Shown here: positions 12,901 to 22,945 of the stretch, piece after piece
Layout: each line of letters starts with the position of its first letter
Position numbering within the stretch: position 1 is the stretch's first letter
Assembly (NCBI RefSeq): GCF_003473485.1
Contig: NC_053043.1
Coordinates: 1,560,001 to 1,624,000 of the forward strand
DNA length: 64,000 nt
Direction of reading: 5' to 3'
Source of the DNA: Medicago truncatula
Lineage: Eukaryota; Streptophyta; Magnoliopsida; Fabales; Fabaceae
The notes under the pieces: generated by a model
What the model was told of the DNA's origin: nothing
The model's database searches: none
What the model saw: only the letters and a program-made list of their open reading frames with translations
Position numbers and translations under genes: made by a program

Positions 12901-15900
12901 AAACATACTGTTGTACGCCCTTATATTCTGTTGGTAGTGCTTACTTCTAGGTTCAGTCCCATTGAGCAGTGATACCAACAGTTTAGGTGTTTCTTCTAAG
13001 AGAGGAATATCAACAAACCCTTTTTGACAACAGATGGAGAACTCAGTGCTATCATTCGGTGGTCTAGACTTTTCTGCCCTTTCCTCTATCCAAACTTGAG
13101 CCTTGCACCATTTACACTGGATTTCTGGATAGCCCAAATCCAAGCATCCTGTCGAAAGTGTGAACAATAATTATAGGTCATATATCCATGTGCATTACAA
13201 ATGATAGATTAGGCCAACAGTACGTACAAATGAACTATATACTGAACTAAATAGTATAGGATTATTATGTAAACCTGTGATCTCAGCATCAACGTAGATA
13301 GAAGCTCTAAATTCATCCAAATTTCGAATGTTTTGATTGACCCCTGTTAAAAATTTCGATGAAAACTAAGAAGTTGTAGCTATCTATTAAAGTGTATTAT
13401 GTAGGGAAACTTAATAAAACCTCACCTCCGAATGATGTCTGCTCTCTTGGGACGACATCTTGGAGCAACGAATCGAAATCCAAATGTGCCACAGGAAGTT
13501 GATTGTATTTCCTTTTCCTTCCAATTCTGGTCTTTTGTGCCTTCTTAACGGTGTTTGTTACTTGTGATGCCACATCTGCTAATTCACATGTGAGGTCAAT
13601 GGAAACATATAATGGGCTGAATTAATAATTATTCTTATTTAACACTTTCGGTGAAAATTAATGTACAAAGGAATCGAACAACTTTAGAATATTTGACATA
13701 CTTGAGGACTGTACCGACACACCGTTGGAAATTGTTGATAATGGAGTCCTATTCTTTCCTCCCACTTTAGAGGAACCTTCCCTTGATATATTGCTCACTG
13801 TAGGGTTAGTTAATGTTGATGCACCTGTCGAAAAAGTCGTAAATTTATTGATATTGTGAAACTAAACATTGGATCTACGGAATACTTAATTAGAATACCA
13901 TTACTATACTGAAAATGTTCTAACCTGATGCAAATGATGTTTGAGAAGGAAGGGTTGGTGATTGGAACAGCCTAACATCGCTTGAATTTAATCCATTGAT
14001 ATTCCTCGACGTCAAGCATGATTTATTTGAATCTATATTGTAATATAATGTTCAATATTGTATAAGTGATAAATTATTTAATACTAAAAAAATTATTAAT
14101 AAATTAACAAAAAAAATTAACTGATGTTGTTGGTTAACAAAGTTAGACTATCACCAGTAGTAAGATGTGAAAAGGGAATCCTTGATGACTCAGTACAACT
14201 CTTTCTCTTCCTATATCTTAAAGCAAAATCTAGATCTTCATTCTCTGCATAATATTTGAACAAACTTTGTGATCTTTATAGAATGAATTGTAAGAACTAC
14301 AACTAATGTATAAGCAATTACATAAAAAATATAGTTTAAGCTAATGATATGTTCTACATAATATTAAGTACCTTTATCCCTTTGCTTTTCATTGCTTCCT
14401 CTATTCAACTTAGCATGTTTTCTCTTCAATCTGGCCATTTTTGCATCTTGTGGATCCATTGTTGGTTGGCTTCAGGAAGATTACTTTGGCTGCAATTAAT
14501 TTAGTTTCACATGATGGTAGTCTGTTGTTGAAATCTCTAAGGAAAAAGAAACTAAGGGAAAGTGCATGTCATGCGTGTAGGAATACCCACAACATTACAA
14601 AATATGGGGAAAGGCAAACTATCTTGTGTCTTAATCATATAAGTCTTGATTCCCATATTTACACCAAATTAGAAAAATAGGACATCTGACTTGGCTTTAT
14701 GCATAAATTAATTTGGAATAAAGCTTGCAATATCATTTTCATAAAGTGGGGACATTAGGAATTTTGCATTAGAGGACAAATTACATATATCAATGTGTAA
14801 GCCCTTTTATAAAAAGGTATAGCAGGTGTGTGCTTTATTTTCCATGACATAGAGTCAATAGAATCAAATTAAAATATGATCCCCCAAAAAATTAAGATGA
14901 GTATAATGAATAAAATATGATCCAAAATTTTAATGGTGATGAGACTCAAAAATTTCATCTATAACTATTGCCAAACCATTATATACTACTTGTTACAGAA
15001 CAACAACAACAGTCAATAAATATTAACAGTCAATAAATATTTCCATTAGTCAAAATATATCTTTTCATTAACAGTTAATAAATATAATTAAGTTTACATC
15101 AGAATTCAGAATAGAATTGAATGGTAATGAATAATATTGAAGCAGTAAAATTAAGTTTATACATCACAAAGAGACATTCTTATTAATACTACTAAATCCT
15201 ACTAAACATAGTAATGTATACATTTTGACTTTCATATAAATACATCATTAAAACTAATTAAGCTGAATATTGAGTTATTATAGGCAATCGCTTTCCTTAG
15301 GACACCCTTTTCACACTTCAAGTTTCTGTCTTCATTCCATCCAGATATCTCTCTTTGCATCCAATCATACACGCAACCAATAAAACCTGTGGAAAAAAAC
15401 ATAAATTGTAAGTTATTTGCATTTTGCTATAAGTTTAATATAAGCAGTATTAATCTCAATTAATGATATCAAAAAAAAAAAAAACTGTAAATGAGACATG
15501 ATTACCTTGTTTAGTTGACATACACAGGACAGTTAAAAAAAACACAAAATATCTCACTTGAATATATCAGAACAAACACAAAATCTTAACATAATGAAAT
15601 TAGATTACTTAATAATGTGCTCAGATCAACATATTACAGATCTGATAAGGTAGCAAAATAAACTGATAAACAACAAATCAGTCATAAACTTAGCACCAAA
15701 ATATTACAGTTCTCAAAACAAATTATACAAATTGAGCTCATATGAGACTGACATTTATAATAGTAAATAAGTTCATTAATTAAAGACATAATTAAATAGA
15801 ATCCCAATAGGTGCATTTTAAGGCTTTTCAATCTTGATAGTTTTCCTCAACATCTTGAGAGACATGTTCATCTCATCATCATCCGTAGTGGGAGATCCCC

Positions 15901-18900
15901 TCTTGCTAGATGCAGCAGAACCTTTCTGACTTATCTCAACCACATCAAACTCACAATCTGCAACTGCAAACTTAGGCAGAAGATCCTGCAAAGATTTCAA
16001 AATTATGAGTTTTAAAATTCTAGACTCCATAAATCTAATTAGGGCCTCAGATTTACATAGTGTTCTTCTGACCTGTGTGACAATGCCAGAACCCTCCCCC
16101 AACAGCATTTCCTTGCACTTCTCAACAGGTTCAGTCAATGAAAAATCATCCTACAAAATAATATCACAATATTTTAAGTAAGTTTTACTCACCATATTGA
16201 AGAGAAAAATAGACAACACTCAAACAATAAACACAACTACATTATACTACTCCATACTTGATTCAACACATCAGAAGAGCCAGCAATCATGGGAGCTTTC
16301 CCCTTGTCCAACAAAACACTTAAGGAAGATGCTTCCTACATAATATTAGCATGGCCACCATTACTCTTAAGGTTAAAAAAACATAAATGTTTTAAAACCA
16401 CCAAAATGCTATCTATGTCCAATATATAACAGCAAAGTATTCATACCATGGCGTTTTTGAAGAAGGCAGCTTCTTCTTCACCCCATTTCTTCTTGAACTC
16501 ATTGATAACATCCGGCATGGCACAAATCTTCCTCACCCTGAATGATTGCTCAAATCTGGGGTTTTGATCAACTTTGGTCTCTACCTTGAAGAGGAAAGTT
16601 TTGCCAATGATTCCAGCAATTTCAGGTGGTAGATGACCTTCAGAAACAGCCTATACATTCAAAACTCATGTATCAGTGAATCCTTTAAGTGTGCTGGTCA
16701 TAAAAATACAAAGAAACACTCTATTCATCCAATGACTTACCACTCCATGTTCAGCTAGCATGTCAACACAGCTCTTGTTAAAAAGTGCAGTTGCTTCTTT
16801 GTCAAAAATTACTAAGGTAGCACAATCTGTATGATCAATTGCTCTCACCCTCAAACAGTACCTAGTACAGTTATAAAACATTCAGTTAATTTATAGTGTG
16901 TATAAGGTCTTGGGTCAAACACATAAACTTTAACTAAGAGTTATAGAGTAAAGTAGATCACCTAGAGAATACTTTCTTCACATGCCTATCACACTTCTCA
17001 CAATAGAACATTTGAGAATCAGGGATGACAGCCTTAGAGCATATACATGCAGTATACCAAAAATTTTCCCTATTAACTATTCTCTTAATGGTTCCAAGCA
17101 CAACATAAACTTCATTCTGTCATATAAATAAGCACAAAGTAAGTAATCATGATTTAATGGTAAAATTGTGCCTATTAACAATAAAAAAAAAAAAGCACAA
17201 CACTCACTGTGGTAGCATCTTTGAGCCCCTGCATAGTGTTCCTGGGTGTTCCATACAAAAACTCTTCTCTAGGGTCAAGTTTTGCTTCTGGTTGCAGCTG
17301 GGTTAAACCAAGTGGGGATGGGGTATCAACAGTCTCACTCAGCCTAAAAAAACTTAAAAATAAATGTCAAACAAACTACTACATTTCAGTTTTACATGAA
17401 ATCCCAAATAGATTACAAAATACTAAAGTTATACCTATTCCTCATGCTAACAGCAGCATCACATGTAGGCTTGAAAATAACTTTGGTGCAACCAATACAG
17501 TTCTGAACATGTATTTTATCTAAAGGAATATATAGGAATTAATTAAGTAGACTTTTCACAAAGTAAAGAAAGGACACAATATAAGAGGGTGGCAAGTTAT
17601 GAATAGTCCTAACCTTGGAAGCTTTTTGCTTTGGCAAGTTGGATGATCACAATCGCATTTGGGATATCTCCACTTGCTATAAAGCTGTTGAGATCATCTA
17701 CATAACTTCCAAACAAAGTACATTGGATCTTGAACCTGTTTCAAACATAATCAGATTAAATAAGAACCAATAATGTATAAACTAATAAAGAAAGAAATCA
17801 AGCAGTTGAAAAAAACATTGTCTTACCCTCCAGCCTCAAGTTCAATGACATTGAGCTTTGTCATATTTCCATTCCTCTCAAGTTCCCTCTCACTTCCAAC
17901 ACCAGTCAAGACACCAATGATGTCTAAAACAATTGTAAAAATAATACAGAGTTAAATAGACAACTATTAACAATAAAAACTATTGGACTATTGAAAAATA
18001 ACAAAAAAAATCGAAAGGGAAATAGAAAACTACCAACTAAGTAATCAGTGTCATAGGTTCCTCCAATAACTTCAGAGATTGGAACCAACTGATAAGGTGA
18101 CTTAGTGATTGTAAGGGCAGGGAGGTATTTAACCTTTGAACTAAACTGAAAGTTCAACTTGTAGGTGTGCTTAGTGGTTCTATAACCACCACCATTGTTG
18201 GCAACACCCATATTTTCAAAACTAAAGCATTTTCCTTCAAAGAGATCATTCCTAAACTTGTAAATCAGAGTCTTCTTGAGTGAGGCATGTATCCTATCAC
18301 CAGCCTCATCAAGAATGACCATTTCAATGGAAAAAGGCATCCTATTTCCATTGAAATCAGACACTTGCCAAAGCCTAATGATTTTACCCTTCAAGTTCCA
18401 AAAAGTTTTTTCAGTGCAAATCTCAGAAATTGCTGAAAAATCAGATGTGTTAGACATCTTTTTTTTTTTTTTCTTGAATGAGAAATGTATGTTTTTGATT
18501 TTTTTTTTTTCAAACAGTTAAAATGTAAATGCAAGATTGTAAACTAAAAGAGGGGAGCAAAGAATTGCAATGTCAACACAAAGAAATTCTGGGGTGACTT
18601 TTCCTTCACCCAAAACACCTCTTTTATAGGTGATTGCTAGGGTTTGAGTTTGGATTAAAAAAGATTAAATTTTAGGGTTCAATGTGGAGGGAAAATTTCG
18701 AATTAAACAGTGAATTATTTTTACCTTGTGAGATGAAATTAACCTTGATCTTATCCTCACAGCACCTCCACCAATTCGAAAATCGCAAAGATTCGTCCAC
18801 TTTGTAGACTGAAACACGTTGATTTGCAACCCTTTGTATGGAAACTGTGGTGTTTGTGACGCCATCGACGGTGACTGGTGGTTGTAATTTAACAATCAAA

Positions 18901-21303
18901 GAGGAAAGAAGTTCTGGTTTAATCTGATATGGTGATTAAGGGTTTTGTACCATAGCTGATTTGCTTTATCATTTTGGTGTTCTTGTTTGAAATCTCCAGC
19001 GGCAGACCAGGAAAAGCATCACTCTTTTTAGGTTAAGCAATTAATGTCTCTGAAAAGGAGAAGAGGGTTGAGTATTGGGCTGGACTACCAACTGGGCCTG
19101 GGTTTTAATTTGTTTTGTTTGTTACTTAATATGTGGTCCGAAAATGAGGTTTGATGGCTGGAAATCCAGCAATTCAAAATTTATATAATCAAAATGAATA
19201 AAAATGAGAATTTTTAATTTCAAATGTAGTTTTCTGATCCACATTGCTAATTTTGATCATTTTTTGTACTTGAACATTTTGCTGATTTGGCATTAGGGGG
19301 TTGAGAGATTGACACCTTGGATTAGGATGCCAAAAAATGTAGCTCACTTGTATATTATTAAGATCCATTTTATTTTTTGTAAACCCTTACTTAACAAGGG
19401 TTTTGTCAAATGGGATTGGACTGAAGAACTACTTTGTTGAAGTGTTGATGAATGTGGCAACATGTGGGATTGCACACTTTGTAAGATGTCGATATCTTCA
19501 ATTTAAGATTAGTGGTGGGTGGAACCGAATGGTTAAGGTGCGAAGGATTCATTAAACCATTTTTTTTTACCATTGCTTGCTTTTAGGAAGTATGAGATGT
19601 AGTTTTGGGGCATTGACTTATGGCAATCATTTTTAAATTAGACTCTTTTTAAAAGGTATTTGTACCACCTATTTTGGTTTAATCTTTTGTTCTGAGATGT
19701 AGTGAGCTTAAGCAGCCACTAAATATTGAATTAATGTTCAGTTCTGCTTTGTAATGAGCTTAAATAGACACTAAGTGAGTTTAGTGTGTTTCACTCATAT
19801 CACCTAAGTGTTACAGTTTGATTAACATTGAACTCATTTTGTAATGTGCTATGTTATGGTTGTTGATTTTCTACATTACTCTGTCATTGTTCTTATTTTG
19901 TCTACTCAATTGTCTGATGTGTTATAAATTTATGTTTAAAGTTTGAAACAAAAAATGAGAATTATCTATGATTATGCATGGTTCAATGATCATCAGTATC
20001 AGGTGCAAGCATCTACATATACATTCCGAAATGAAATGGGTATTTTAACAAATTTTAAGATAGATCATAATGATAAATGAACGTATCTTTAAGTTTTTAT
20101 TATGGCTTGAATTGTAGCATATTTTGAAAATTCAAAATAAGATGACAATTTACTCATGATACACTATATTTTTTGTTTACAACATAGGTTTGTATAGCAG
20201 ACACGCACATCACAATTTACAAAGCTAATTAAAATTTATATCATCAGCCTAAAATATATGTCATGAAAACGGAGACAGTTATATCATCGGTCTAAAAATA
20301 TGTCATGAAAATGGAGTCAGTTTCTTACACATGTATGTTTTGCAATGATTATTAACAAAAGTTAAGGACAATCACTTAAAAAAAGAAGTTGGCATATATC
20401 TTCTTAAATCAATGTTCACACACAGTCAATTGTATGTTGTGATATCAAAAATTTTGTTAATTGATAAATATAGTGTTTGCATTGATAATACTTCAAATGT
20501 AGTATATAAAGAAGTTTTCCGAAATGTGTAATTATAAAAAGAGAAATGTTTCAAGTGCCAATTTGGATGGGTTAATTTAGACCAATAAAAGAAGCATGAA
20601 CGTTCTTGGTGAAGGTTGAGTGTTGAGAATTGAAAAGTTAAAATAAATAAAAATAATAAAATATAAAGTAAATCGTTACAAAGTGGAACAGGTAACAGGT
20701 AATGAAACAAAAAATGTGGGTGAGGTGGATCATTTTTATTGGTATGTGTTAGAAGGATGTGTTAGAGAGTGTGACCCAAACATTTCTCTTATAAAAATGA
20801 TATCACATCGTCATTGTTACCATGACATTCTTATTGTTAGTTGCGTTTGTTTGTTATAATTTTGAAGTTATTTATTATTATTCAATGTATATGACCAGTG
20901 CGGTAGCACGAATAGACGATCTAGTGTTGTCAATTCTCGTAAAGTTTGTAGCACCAACACTTCTAATTAAATGTTTGTCAGACATCATCGACACATAATT
21001 ACATTCAACTATGTTTTTTCTCAAATTACATGTGTCCGTGTCTATTCTGCATATGGCATAAATAAATAAATAAATAAGTGGTAATGAAAGAGACATACTT
21101 AATTCAATGGGAGTAGTGAGTTGTTGAGGAGAAGCATTAGCTGCGGCGCCATCGGAGGAACAAAAAGTGGTGGTTAGTGGTGGTTGTTTGAAATGGGATC
21201 TTGGGAAATTGATGATGAGTGGAAGACAATTGGGTTTTGAAGGAGAATGATGAGAAATTGGAGAAAGAAATAATGTGTTGGAGAAAGTAGTAGAGGCTGC
21301 CAT
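3971..21303 (-). CDS. FabZ: Plastid 3-hydroxyacyl-ACP dehydratase FabZ, with a 15.5-kb first intron
   Basis: Four exons: 21303-21099, 5612-5552, 5468-5324 and 4219-3971 (205, 61, 145 and 249 nt). They total 660 nt, which is 219 residues plus stop, the usual length for plant FabZ. The enzyme dehydrates 3-hydroxyacyl-ACP to trans-2-enoyl-ACP in plastid fatty-acid synthesis. Residues 1 to about 55 are a transit peptide; the mature part has [42 protein letters not shown] (catalytic His about 123 and Glu about 137) and [15 protein letters not shown]. All junctions are GT-AG; exon 1 ends ..GAATTAA before GTATGT and exon 2 starts GGTATCC, which restores the expected IELRYPAF. Intron 1 (21098-5613, 15,486 bp) contains a whole Helitron in the same orientation. 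The exon 1 assignment rests on phase, homology and length; a transcript would settle it. Confidence 0.88.
5200..5300. repeat. Copy of a tgtccgacacc-type dispersed repeat in FabZ intron 3
   Basis: The phrase ggtgtccgacaccaatacga is followed by acatatgtaattatattcaa and tcggtgtgg. Related copies with the same order of phrases (cgacaca, taattacattcaac, tgtgtccgtgtc) occur at about 20970-21050 and 21515-21640. The family is not identified. It probably inserts as a short nonautonomous element. Confidence 0.4.
5613..7700. other. FabZ intron 1, 3' part, before the Helitron
   Basis: AT-rich intronic DNA. An open stretch near 6549-6794 on the plus strand (containing [13 protein letters not shown] and [14 protein letters not shown]) is not a family I recognise; it may be an exon of the decayed plus-strand gene described at 7700. 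A 48-bp imperfect tandem pair (caataatgtgattgataata) lies at 7321-7356 and 7369-7404. Nothing else is supported. Confidence 0.4.
7700..7832 (+). pseudogene. Exon-like relic of a plus-strand gene (B3/RPA-like family), left of the Helitron
   Basis: The plus strand reads [14 protein letters not shown], then [18 protein letters not shown] and FFG, then a good donor (G|GTAAGT at about 7830). The counterpart lies beyond the Helitron at about 19399-19560. From memory this resembles legume proteins that combine RPA-like and B3-like domains; that family call is inference. No complete frame survives, so it is a relic inside FabZ intron 1, on the opposite strand. Confidence 0.4.
7887..7915 (-). other. 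Helitron 3' terminus: hairpin and CTAG
   Basis: The plus strand shows ctag at 7887-7890, a 7-nt spacer, then cccgtgc-aac-gcacggg at 7898-7914, which folds into a 7-bp stem with a 3-nt loop. Helitron transposases recognise such a hairpin just inside CTRR as the transfer terminator. The flanking base at 7886 is A on plus, T on minus, as required. Confidence 0.9.
8322..14459 (-). CDS. Helitron RepHel transposase (HUH-Y2 replication initiator fused to PIF1 helicase)
   Basis: Ten exons: 14459-14372, 14244-14155, 14032-13925, 13824-13702, 13578-13426, 13343-13275, 13148-12707, 12599-11668, 11554-10337, 9982-8322. They sum to 4884 nt, 1627 residues plus stop, with every junction GT-AG and every phase matching. 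The N-terminus is basic ([13 protein letters not shown]). The Helitron-like N domain spans exons 7-8. The HUH motif is [10 protein letters not shown] (His about 682 and 684), and the two catalytic tyrosines are in [11 protein letters not shown] (about 817 and 821). The C-terminal PIF1/RecD-like helicase has Walker A GYGGTGKT (about 1173-1180), Walker [26 protein letters not shown] and YVAVSRV. It would nick, unwind and transfer the Helitron strand by rolling-circle transposition. I see no stop or frameshift, which is unusual for a plant Helitron. Confidence 0.92.
14460..15817. other. Helitron spacer between RPA and RepHel
   Basis: About 1.36 kb of AT-rich DNA between the RPA stop and the RepHel start, both genes on the minus strand. 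It must contain the RepHel promoter and the RPA 3' end. The only open stretch (14441-14680, plus) is not recognisable. No repeat pair was found. Confidence 0.5.
15818..18457 (-). CDS. RPA70-like single-strand DNA-binding protein carried by the Helitron
   Basis: Eleven exons: 18457-18034, 17923-17827, 17735-17614, 17519-17435, 17343-17208, 17116-16962, 16861-16741, 16650-16447, 16335-16258, 16150-16073, 15985-15818. They total 1668 nt (555 residues plus stop), all GT-AG and in phase. It resembles the large subunit of replication protein A: an N-terminal OB fold of the DUF223 type ([20 protein letters not shown]), a second OB fold ([18 protein letters not shown]), and a C-terminal OB fold with a CxC..CxxC zinc ribbon (Cys about 312, 314, 327 and 330, in [10 protein letters not shown] and FYCEKCDRH). 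The end is acidic then basic ([14 protein letters not shown]). Plant Helitrons often carry RPA genes, presumably to coat displaced single strands. It lies upstream of RepHel in the same orientation. Confidence 0.88.
19364..21098. other. FabZ intron 1, 5' part, beyond the Helitron
   Basis: AT-rich intronic DNA. It holds the second relic exon (about 19399-19560), a 43-bp imperfect tandem pair starting at 20238 and 20281 (atatcatc..tcatgaaaa), a copy of the tgtgtccgtgtc repeat near 20970-21050, and an (AAAT)n tract. The 94-codon open frame at 20426-20710 has no recognisable features. Confidence 0.45.
19399..19560 (+). pseudogene. Second exon of the decayed plus-strand gene split by the Helitron
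   Basis: After an AG at 19397-19398 the plus strand reads KGFVKWDWT. After a frame change it continues [29 protein letters not shown] and [11 protein letters not shown]. The order (FFG, WDWT, NYF.E.L, ISGGW) is what I would expect downstream of the exon at 7700-7832, with a B3-like C-terminal part. A frameshift and a stop soon after mark it as decayed. The family assignment is tentative. Confidence 0.4.
21099..21303 (-). other. FabZ: FabZ exon 1 (transit-peptide exon), distant from the rest of the gene
   Basis: Starts with [19 protein letters not shown] and continues as a Ser/Thr/Pro-rich, acid-poor plastid transit peptide, ending ..TTPIEL and one base of an arginine codon at the donor AA|GTATGT. 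The next 3' FabZ sequence is exon 2 at 5612. In the single-locus reading, everything from 21098 to 5613 is intron. Downstream in the intron, a (AAAT)n microsatellite lies at 21058-21076. Confidence 0.85.
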
Positions 21304-21514
21304 TGAATTGATATTGATGCTGATGCTTGTAATCTTTCCTCTTCTAATTATACTTAACACTGTTAACAATGAGTTAAGTGTTGCAACATAAACGATGCGG
21401 TAACAACCAACAACATCTACCAGTTTCACACTTTCATTTCAGTTAGGGCGGATCCTCCAACGTTGTTGTTTCTGTTCAACTATTCAACCATGATGAAAAA
21501 TTACTTTCAGATTA

Positions 21515-21640
21515 GACGTGTCTCGATGTAGACACGACGAGACACGGCACCGACACATATAATTTCACCGAATTATAAGTTTTTTTTAAATTATTGACGA
21601 TATCGATGTGTCCGTGTCGTGTCCAGTGTTCATGTCCATA
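21515..21640. repeat. Copy of the tgtccgtgtc dispersed repeat upstream of FabZ
   Basis: Contains gatgtagacacgacgagaca and gatgtgtccgtgtcgtgtcc, partly inverted to each other, about 210 bp upstream of the FabZ start codon. It shares phrases with the copies at 5200-5300 and 20970-21050. Confidence 0.4.
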
Positions 21641-22945
21641 TTCATGCTTCATAGAAAAAAAAATATATAAATTGAACAAGATCATATGTATATATATATA
21701 AATTAAACAATATAAGGTGTATATCCTCCTTCCTTAAAAAAAAAAAAAAAAATGTATATTCAGTGAAGGAGCCAGGACCCAAATTTAAGGTGTGCAAATT
21801 TTTCGCTAAAATTAATAATTATATTTAAATATCAAAACATAAAAATTTAAATTACAATATTATTATGGGGTGTAATAGTAATTTTGGTCCATGTATGTTT
21901 AACAAATAATCACGATAATCTCTCAGTATATCATCGTTCAATCCAAGTTATATTTTTATATTTTAGCTGCGGAGCAGAAATCGAACAAAGCTCTAAGCTT
22001 ATTAAACAAAGAAAAAACAAACAACTTCAAGGTGTGTAAGAAAATAAATTTGAACCATAAAAATGATTGGTTTTGTTCGATTTTTATCATCTTTAACTTT
22101 TGAAATCTGAACCAACCCAAATCGATAATGATTGATTTAATTTGTTTTGATTTAACCAGGCTGATATTTTTCAAATTATATTTTTACAAATCTATAAAAA
22201 ATTAACTTTTTAATCAAGAGTTATAGATTTGTTTTATACTTCAAACAAACAAATAAACTAAAATAAATTAAAATTACATGAACATACCATATTTTACAAG
22301 AGAACACTTCTAATATAGTGTCAAATAAAAGAAATAACAATAAAATATAATCTAGTTTATGTTATGAGTGATTTGTTTAGAATGATGTGAAATACTAGAT
22401 ACATAAACTGATAAAGGTTGTGTTTGATTGCTTTGGATCAATTTGGATTTGAATATGAATAAAAATTGAATCACTATCTAGTATTCAGCGTATTGTTTGT
22501 ATCCATGGCAAAAGAGTTAAACTTTCCACTAATAAATTGTGTTTATAAAAAATAAATATTGATTGAATCCGACTAATTGATTATTAATAAGACTTAAATT
22601 CAGTTCATTAGATTAAATAAATAAAGGGTGTAACTCTTTAAATTACTTTTTTTTATTTTGATGAGAACTCTATAAAATTAATTTGAAATTATTATTGAAG
22701 TTGGTAGATCCTCCTCGTATAAAATAATATAGACTTATTAATGTTATACCATCTCTCATTTATCCGTTATTGACTTTTAGCAAGTTAGTTTTTTTTTTTT
22801 TTCAAGTTAAAATATGTATATATCAAATAAAACTTTTCATAATGTAGCTATTGCCCTCTCTTAAACAAAAAAACTATTGTCCTCTCATAAAAATAATTGT
22901 TGTTAAAGAAACTAGTGCACTTAAAAAGGGAAGTCATTTGGATGT
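21641..22945. other. Intergenic, AT-rich, no gene seen
   Basis: Very AT-rich DNA with TA microsatellites (about 21690-21705) and A- or T-runs. Short open frames such as 21956-22174 are Lys/Ile/Phe-rich and look like chance. Nothing specific can be supported. Confidence 0.5.

Larger units (their letters stand above)
7887..19363 (-). mobile_element. Apparently intact autonomous Helitron (RepHel + RPA), nested in FabZ intron 1
   Basis: Read on the minus strand, the 3' end is CTAG (7890-7887) followed by host T. It is preceded at 7 nt by a GC-rich hairpin (CCCGTGC / GCACGGG, 7914-7898). This is the classic Helitron terminus. The best 5' end is TCTTAATAATATACAAGTGA starting at 19363, preceded by host A, giving insertion between A and T with no target duplication and a length of 11,477 bp. 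An alternative 5' end is TCTCTCAACC at 19308. It carries two minus-strand genes, RPA-like (18457-15818) and RepHel (14459-8322), both with all exons in phase. Presence of an intact Rep, helicase and RPA gene together suggests a recent and possibly still autonomous element. The 3' terminus is firm; the 5' terminus is inference. Confidence 0.87.

Noticed and set aside
20878-21429. A stand-alone 183-residue minus-strand protein
   Set aside because: Its middle is FabZ exon 1; the part after TTPIEL runs into the intron and the part before the MAAST start is leader sequence.
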